Source: a bacterium (GTDB lineage Bacteria > CSSED10-310 > JAJRTK01). From it: a stretch of DNA of 17,263 nucleotides. This document shows positions 13,536 through 17,263 of this stretch, piece after piece (position 1 is the first letter of the stretch; each line of letters starts with the position of its first letter). The DNA lies in assembly GCA_024278345.1 (NCBI GenBank), contig JAJRTK010000171.1:1-17263 (forward strand), written 5' to 3'. The notes under the pieces were generated by a model, which saw only the letters and a list, made by a program, of their open reading frames with translations, was not told the origin of the DNA and searched no databases. The position numbers were made by a program, and so were the translations under genes.

Positions 13536-16500
13536 CGCGCGCCTCCGGAGGAAGAGGAACATTTTGGGTGCTACCGGTGAAGCGGCCCACGAAACGCCGT
13601 TCCAGACGAAGGATCAGATGGGACAGCGTGCCCACTGGGCAGAGCAAGCCGCAAAAGGTTCTCCGCAGGCGCCAACCGGCAAGAAAGAGAAACGCGGCGG
13701 CTCCCAGGATCCAACAACTTGCCTCGTACCCGTTGGTGTAGAAAAATGTGTACCAATCCCACGCCACATCCGGTTGAGCCTCCAGGTCTCCCGCTATCTT
13801 GAAATAAGCGACGGCTGTCCACAAGAGTATCCCCAGGGCCACGGGCCAAAACCAGGCAGGCCGACGGGTCGTTTTGGATGCCACCCGGGCCTCGCACTGG
13901 TAGAAGGTACCGATGGGACACGCCCCGTGGCACCAGGATCGCTTCTCCAGGTTCATGATGAGTGCGCCGGGCACCAGGTAGGGGCGCAAGAAACCGAAAA
14001 CACAGCGCCGGGGACAGACGTGGCAAAAAATATAGGGAATCTTAAAATAGCATCGAAAAACGGGATAAAAAATCACCGGCGCCAAGAAAAGATAGGAAAG
14101 CCATCGGAAGATCGAGTCGGTGTTTTGCGGGGCTAGCCACGCTTCAGGAATTTTTGCGAGTCCCATGGCCCGGAGAAGGCCCCAGCCAAGGATGGCCAAA
14201 ACCGCCCAGGTGTACAGCGGATGGAAGCTCAGGGAATAGAGGGTCCCGGCTGTGGAGTCCCAGAGGATCAGGCCGCCAAGAAGCCCGAAGATCCCCGCCG
14301 TGATGGCAAAAGCGATCCAACGGGAACTGGAGACGAGCCTTTTTTTTCTCGACCTTTTCCGATCTTGCCAGAGAGCGCCGACGGAGAGGAGCTTCAGCGC
14401 TGCCAGGAGAGCGCAAGTTCCCGCCAGACCAAGGGCCGGGATGGCGAAGATTCCGGTCACCAGCGCGCCAGAGGCCGCGCCCAGAAGATCGAGGGCGTGG
14501 AGGTGTCCCGCGGTTCTCTCCACGCCAGAGAAATCGTGGCGCGCGGCCTCGGCGAATTCGGCGCCACCAAGAAAGCCGATCCAGGCGATGGCGCCGCCGA
14601 ACAGAAGGGAGAGGAGGGGCTCCGGAAGATCATATAGCGGCTGGAGCGGCCCGGCGCCAAGAAAGAGGGCCAGACAGGCCGTGGTCCCAAGAAGCGCCAG
14701 GTCCAGGGATGCCAACCGGGATCGGTGGAAGTGGCCGATATGCTGGTGGAGGCGTTTCCGGGATCGCCGGGCTGTGGCGGGATCAGCGCGGGGTAAGGCC
14801 CAGCGGTTGGCCCATGCTCCAATGGCGGCGCCTAGAAGGAATGCCGTCACCACCAGGCTGACCCGTTCATAGACCGATCCGCTGAGAATCTGGAAGGCGA
14901 TGAGGATGACCACTTCCAGGCCCATGGAGCTGAACCCCGTGGAGGAGATGGCAAAGGCCGTGGCCGGGCTCTTCGAGCGTGCCACCAGGAGTCCGCTGGC
15001 CAAGAGCAGGCCCAGTGCCAAGAGGAGGGGCAATTCCATGCCGCTCCCCTGCCGCCGGAGCCAGGTTCGCATCCCGGCCGCGTAGGTCACAGGCCGGAAG
15101 TCCCGATTTGGCGGGACGTTTTCCGAAATCGCCCTCCGAGATTGGGCGATCCGATCATCGGTGAGGCTCGCCTTCAGGAAATCGGGTCTCACTTCGCTGT
15201 TCACGATGCCCAAACGACGGAGGCGCCGGGCGATCCCGTAGTCCAGCGGCCGCTCCGAGGCTAGCAGGGAAAGCCGGTGACCGGGGATGGGGAGCAGATG
15301 GGGAAAAACCTCTTCCATCGCTCCTGCCACCGAAGAAAAAAGTTCTCTCTTTTCCAGACTGGCATAGTTGCCCAGGCCGCTCAGCGTGATGGCCAGGATC
15401 CCGCCGGGTCGGAGGGATCGGCGGGCTTCCCTGAAAAACTCCGCGGTATAGAACCGGTTGAGCTGGATCGACGAAGGATCCGGCGTGCCCAAGAGGATGG
15501 CGTCGTACCGATTGCGGGCCTGGCGCAGGAATCGGCGGGCGTCCTCCTGGATCCAGTTGATCCGCCGATCCTGGCCACGGGCCAGGAATCTTTCCGCAAG
15601 CTCGAAGAGCGTTGGATCGAGCTCCACCACGTCGATTCTGGAAAGGGCATATTTGGCCGCTTCCCGGGGAGCTCCGGCCAAACTCCCCGAGATGAGCAGC
15701 ACTCTCTTGGGATTGGGGTGTTGGGAGAGGCCGTAGTGGACCATCTCCTCCGCCCCGAGGCGGTCGTCCGTGGACGCGGCGGGAACACCGTTTTCGTAGA
15801 CGGTCCATCGTCCCTCGCCCCTGACCAGGGAGAGGGCCCCGTACGGCGTTGTCCAGTGTTCAACCAACTCTTGTCCGGGAAAGAGCCAGCGGGCCGTCAG
15901 CCACTCCGGTTGGACCTCATACCAAGTTCCCACCGTCAGTACAAGGAGTCCCAGGCTCGAAGCAGCCAGCCCCTGGTGACCGCTGCTCCATGCAAGATTT
16001 CCTGCCGCCGCCAAGCAAACAAGAAGCAACATCGCCGCCGTTTCCAACGGCGCAAAGACGTGGATGAGAACGAAGCTCATCAAGAGCCCCCCAACCACTC
16101 CTCCAGCAAGATCCAGCCCGTAGACTTCGGCGATCTGCCGGGCTGTCCTCCTTTTCGACGCCAGTCCCGACAAGAGGGCCAGGAGTACGCCGGAGGCAAG
16201 AGAGTAGGGAAGCGCCAGAACCGCCGATCCCACTATGGCCTGGTCCAGGTCCAGGAAAACTCCCCCCGGCGCCCAGGAGCGCAACAGACGGATGGCCACG
16301 ATCTGCACCACCGGGGCCAGGCCGATCCAGGCCAGTAGGAAGATTGCCGACCTCGCGGGATCGCGCCAACCTTCGGAGCGCCGAGCCAGAAAGCTCCCCA
16401 ATCCCGTCGCTAGAAGCCAGTTGGCCAGGATCACGCCCAGGATGATCTCGTTACCGGCAAATACAGAGATCAGCTCTCGAAGCACCAAAACCTGGCTCAC

Positions 16501-16608
16501 CAGCGAAGAGGCGCCCAGACAGGCCGCGGCCAGGAGTACCGCCCTCCGGGGGCCCACGCCGGCACCGCTTTTTGCGGTCTTAGGTCGCCTTTCGCTGTCT
16601 ACTCCCAT
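13525..16608 (-). CDS. Membrane spermidine-synthase-like protein fused to a NapH/CcoG-type [4Fe-4S] module
   Basis: A 1027-residue polytopic protein. Residues 22-230 hold about six or seven helices. A spermidine-synthase-like Rossmann domain spans about 245-455: VLLISGSLAGAPREAAKY, VVELDPTLFELAERF (E329, D331), and GTPDPSSIQLNRFYTAEFF. The synthase active-site Asp pair is altered (LLGTPDP), as in other fused MFS/spermidine-synthase proteins, so polyamine synthesis is doubtful. More helices follow (525-820). The end (835-1005) resembles NapH/CcoG membrane ferredoxins: C862-x2-C865-x3-C869, C893-x3-C897, C905 and CGLLCPVG (C986, C990), suited to binding [4Fe-4S] clusters and passing electrons at the membrane. 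It starts at the ATG at 16608 with a weak AAGG upstream. The stop lies inside the start of amrS, so the two are translationally coupled. Actual reaction unknown. Confidence 0.85.
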   Translation of the reverse strand: MGVDSERRPKTAKSGAGVGPRRAVLLAAACLGASSLVSQVLVLRELISVFAGNEIILGVILANWLLATGLGSFLARRSEGWRDPARSAIFLLAWIGLAPVVQIVAIRLLRSWAPGGVFLDLDQAIVGSAVLALPYSLASGVLLALLSGLASKRRTARQIAEVYGLDLAGGVVGGLLMSFVLIHVFAPLETAAMLLLVCLAAAGNLAWSSGHQGLAASSLGLLVLTVGTWYEVQPEWLTARWLFPGQELVEHWTTPYGALSLVRGEGRWTVYENGVPAASTDDRLGAEEMVHYGLSQHPNPKRVLLISGSLAGAPREAAKYALSRIDVVELDPTLFELAERFLARGQDRRINWIQEDARRFLRQARNRYDAILLGTPDPSSIQLNRFYTAEFFREARRSLRPGGILAITLSGLGNYASLEKRELFSSVAGAMEEVFPHLLPIPGHRLSLLASERPLDYGIARRLRRLGIVNSEVRPDFLKASLTDDRIAQSRRAISENVPPNRDFRPVTYAAGMRTWLRRQGSGMELPLLLALGLLLASGLLVARSKSPATAFAISSTGFSSMGLEVVILIAFQILSGSVYERVSLVVTAFLLGAAIGAWANRWALPRADPATARRSRKRLHQHIGHFHRSRLASLDLALLGTTACLALFLGAGPLQPLYDLPEPLLSLLFGGAIAWIGFLGGAEFAEAARHDFSGVERTAGHLHALDLLGAASGALVTGIFAIPALGLAGTCALLAALKLLSVGALWQDRKRSRKKRLVSSSRWIAFAITAGIFGLLGGLILWDSTAGTLYSLSFHPLYTWAVLAILGWGLLRAMGLAKIPEAWLAPQNTDSIFRWLSYLFLAPVIFYPVFRCYFKIPYIFCHVCPRRCVFGFLRPYLVPGALIMNLEKRSWCHGACPIGTFYQCEARVASKTTRRPAWFWPVALGILLWTAVAYFKIAGDLEAQPDVAWDWYTFFYTNGYEASCWILGAAAFLFLAGWRLRRTFCGLLCPVGTLSHLILRLERRFVGRFTGSTQNVPLPPEARDEG

Positions 16609-16631
16609 GGCGCGGACCTTGATTCACGCCG

Positions 16632-16647
16632 GGGCGGGCTCCCGCCC
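16632..16647 (-). other. GC-rich inverted repeat between the small membrane gene and the synthase fusion
   Basis: GGGCGGG (16632-16638) and CCCGCCC (16641-16647) are perfect inverted copies two bases apart. A realistic hairpin would open the inner pairs. It sits in the 62-base gap on the minus strand between the small two-helix gene and the synthase fusion. No T-run follows on the minus strand, so it is not a standard terminator; it may set the relative expression of the two genes. Confidence 0.3.
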
Positions 16648-16670
16648 GGGCCGACCCCGAATCGGTCAGT

Positions 16671-16934
16671 TCAATCTTTTGCTTGTGAGGCGTTCACCGC
16701 GATCCAGAGAACCGCCACGTTGAGGAGGGCGACTCCGGCCGCCACCAGAATCGAGGTTTTGGGTGACCACCCAAACCAGGCGACTCCAGCCCACCGGATC
16801 ACGAAAAAGGAGACGACGGTGCTCACGATCCCCGTTCCCCACGAGGCTCCTTCCGCCTCCTTTTCAGGGGATTCCACCGGAGATGCTCCGGAATCCCCCA
16901 CACCCGAATTGGTGGTTTCCTCAGGTTCGGTCAT
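16671..16934 (-). CDS. Small two-helix membrane protein upstream of AmmeMemoRadiSam genes
   Basis: An 87-residue protein starting MTEPEETTNSGVGDSGASPV. The first 32 residues are acidic, polar and probably disordered, followed by two membrane helices at about 34-55 (TGIVSTVVSFFVIRWAGVAW) and 59-80 (TSILVAAGVALLNVAVLWI). I chose the ATG at 16932-16934 because AGGAG lies seven bases upstream. It precedes the synthase fusion by 62 bases on the same strand and may belong to the same operon. I recognise no family. The downstream gap is longer than the other gene junctions, so a functional link is only suggested. Confidence 0.6.
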   Translation of the reverse strand: MTEPEETTNSGVGDSGASPVESPEKEAEGASWGTGIVSTVVSFFVIRWAGVAWFGWSPKTSILVAAGVALLNVAVLWIAVNASQAKD

Positions 16935-17014
16935 GCTCGTTCTCCTGGCGGTGGTCGGCGCTCGGCATCTTTTGGTCAAAATGCTTTCTCTTGCTAGATC
17001 CGTTTCTCATTCCC

Positions 17015-17263
17015 CTAGTTTCCTTCCTTGTTCCTTTCCAGTTTTTCCAGGGCCTTCCGGGCCTTTTCCAGCCCTATCTTCTCCAAAATTGTCTCTGGCC
17101 CGAATTCGCGGATGAAGCGCTCGACACCGAGCTCGTGGACAACCTTCTCGACACCGAGCTCGTGGACAACCCTCTCGACACCGAGCTCGTGGACAACCCT
17201 CTCGACACCGAGCTCGTGGACAACCCTCTCGACACCGAGCTCGTGGACAACCCTCTCGACACC
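17015..17263 (-). CDS. 3' end of a nine-residue repeat protein, 5' end outside window
   Basis: On the minus strand, an open frame enters from the right edge and ends at TAG (17015-17017), giving 82 residues. It consists of repeated nine-residue units RVVHELGVE (four perfect, one KVVHELGVE), then diverged units RFIREFGPE and TILEKIGLE, and a charged helical tail ending KALEKLERNKEGN. Loss of identity toward the C-terminus while the L-G-x-E pattern stays shows that this frame, not the Ser-rich one, is translated. Similar LGxE/GPE helical repeats occur at the C-terminus of some Rpn/PD-(D/E)XK nuclease-type and DUF4351 proteins; I cannot confirm the link because the N-terminal domain is missing. 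No signal or membrane segment is visible. The small two-helix gene begins 80 bases downstream. Confidence 0.75.
   Translation of the reverse strand, partial: GVERVVHELGVERVVHELGVERVVHELGVERVVHELGVEKVVHELGVERFIREFGPETILEKIGLEKARKALEKLERNKEGN
17120..17263 (-). repeat. 27-bp coding tandem repeat (minisatellite)
   Basis: Five full head-to-tail units of 27 bp (17120-17146, 17147-17173, 17174-17200, 17201-17227, 17228-17254) and nine bases of a sixth reach the window edge. Units 2 to 5 are identical; unit 1 has AACCTT in place of AACCCT. The unit length is a multiple of three and keeps the nine-residue reading frame of the overlapping gene. Near-perfect identity suggests recent expansion and possible length variation between strains. 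Confidence 0.95.

Noticed and set aside
17074-17262. Ser-rich minus-strand frame (SRGLSTSSV repeats)
   Set aside because: The neighbouring frame gives charged, helix-forming LGxE repeats that stay protein-like past the DNA repeat and end in a natural charged tail; the Ser-rich reading is its shadow.
17120-17263. CRISPR array
   Set aside because: The 27-bp units are directly adjacent with no unique spacers, and they keep a protein reading frame.

Overview
The window looks like a chromosomal stretch of a Gram-negative bacterium with fairly high GC. No ribosomal or taxonomic marker is present, so placement is weak. The receptor kinase architecture (HPNVCRIF motif, C-terminal TolB/FlgO-like sensor domain) is familiar from Acidobacteriota and Verrucomicrobiota. 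A SycD/LcrH-like chaperone and a membrane spermidine-synthase/ferredoxin fusion would fit such a host. This is inference only.

Left part (1-4497). A small unrecognised gene runs off the left edge on the minus strand and seems to be read in two frames. A poorly coding stretch with the first copy of an intergenic repeat follows. Then comes a tight plus-strand operon (870-4497): a two-helix membrane protein, a UbiA-type prenyltransferase and two family-2 glycosyltransferases. Their starts and stops abut or overlap, which suggests assembly of a prenyl-linked or surface glycan.

Middle (4498-10486). A TPR protein resembling type III secretion class II chaperones is followed 29 bases later by a Gln/Met-rich protein of unknown function, then a hairpin terminator and a 607-base intergenic region carrying the second repeat copy. 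Two Ser/Thr kinase genes follow. The first encodes two complete kinase domains in tandem, one membrane helix and an outer sensor-like domain. The second encodes a single soluble kinase.

Right part (10666-16934, minus strand). An AmmeMemoRadiSam cluster: a small two-helix protein, a 1027-residue fusion of a membrane spermidine-synthase-like protein with a NapH/CcoG-like [4Fe-4S] module, the radical SAM protein AmrS with a Tat-like N-terminus, and a MEMO1-AMMECR1 fusion with an N-terminal membrane segment. The last three genes overlap and must be co-translated. The targeting signals suggest that this normally cytosolic set works at or outside the inner membrane, with the polyferredoxin module as electron supplier. 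This is the most interesting hypothesis of the window.

Right edge (17015-17263). The 3' end of a gene made of perfect 27-bp repeats, encoding a nine-residue helical repeat. Its true frame is visible only because it runs off the window edge. The third copy of the intergenic repeat lies between the convergent kinase and MEMO1-AMMECR1 genes, beside what may be a kinase gene relic.
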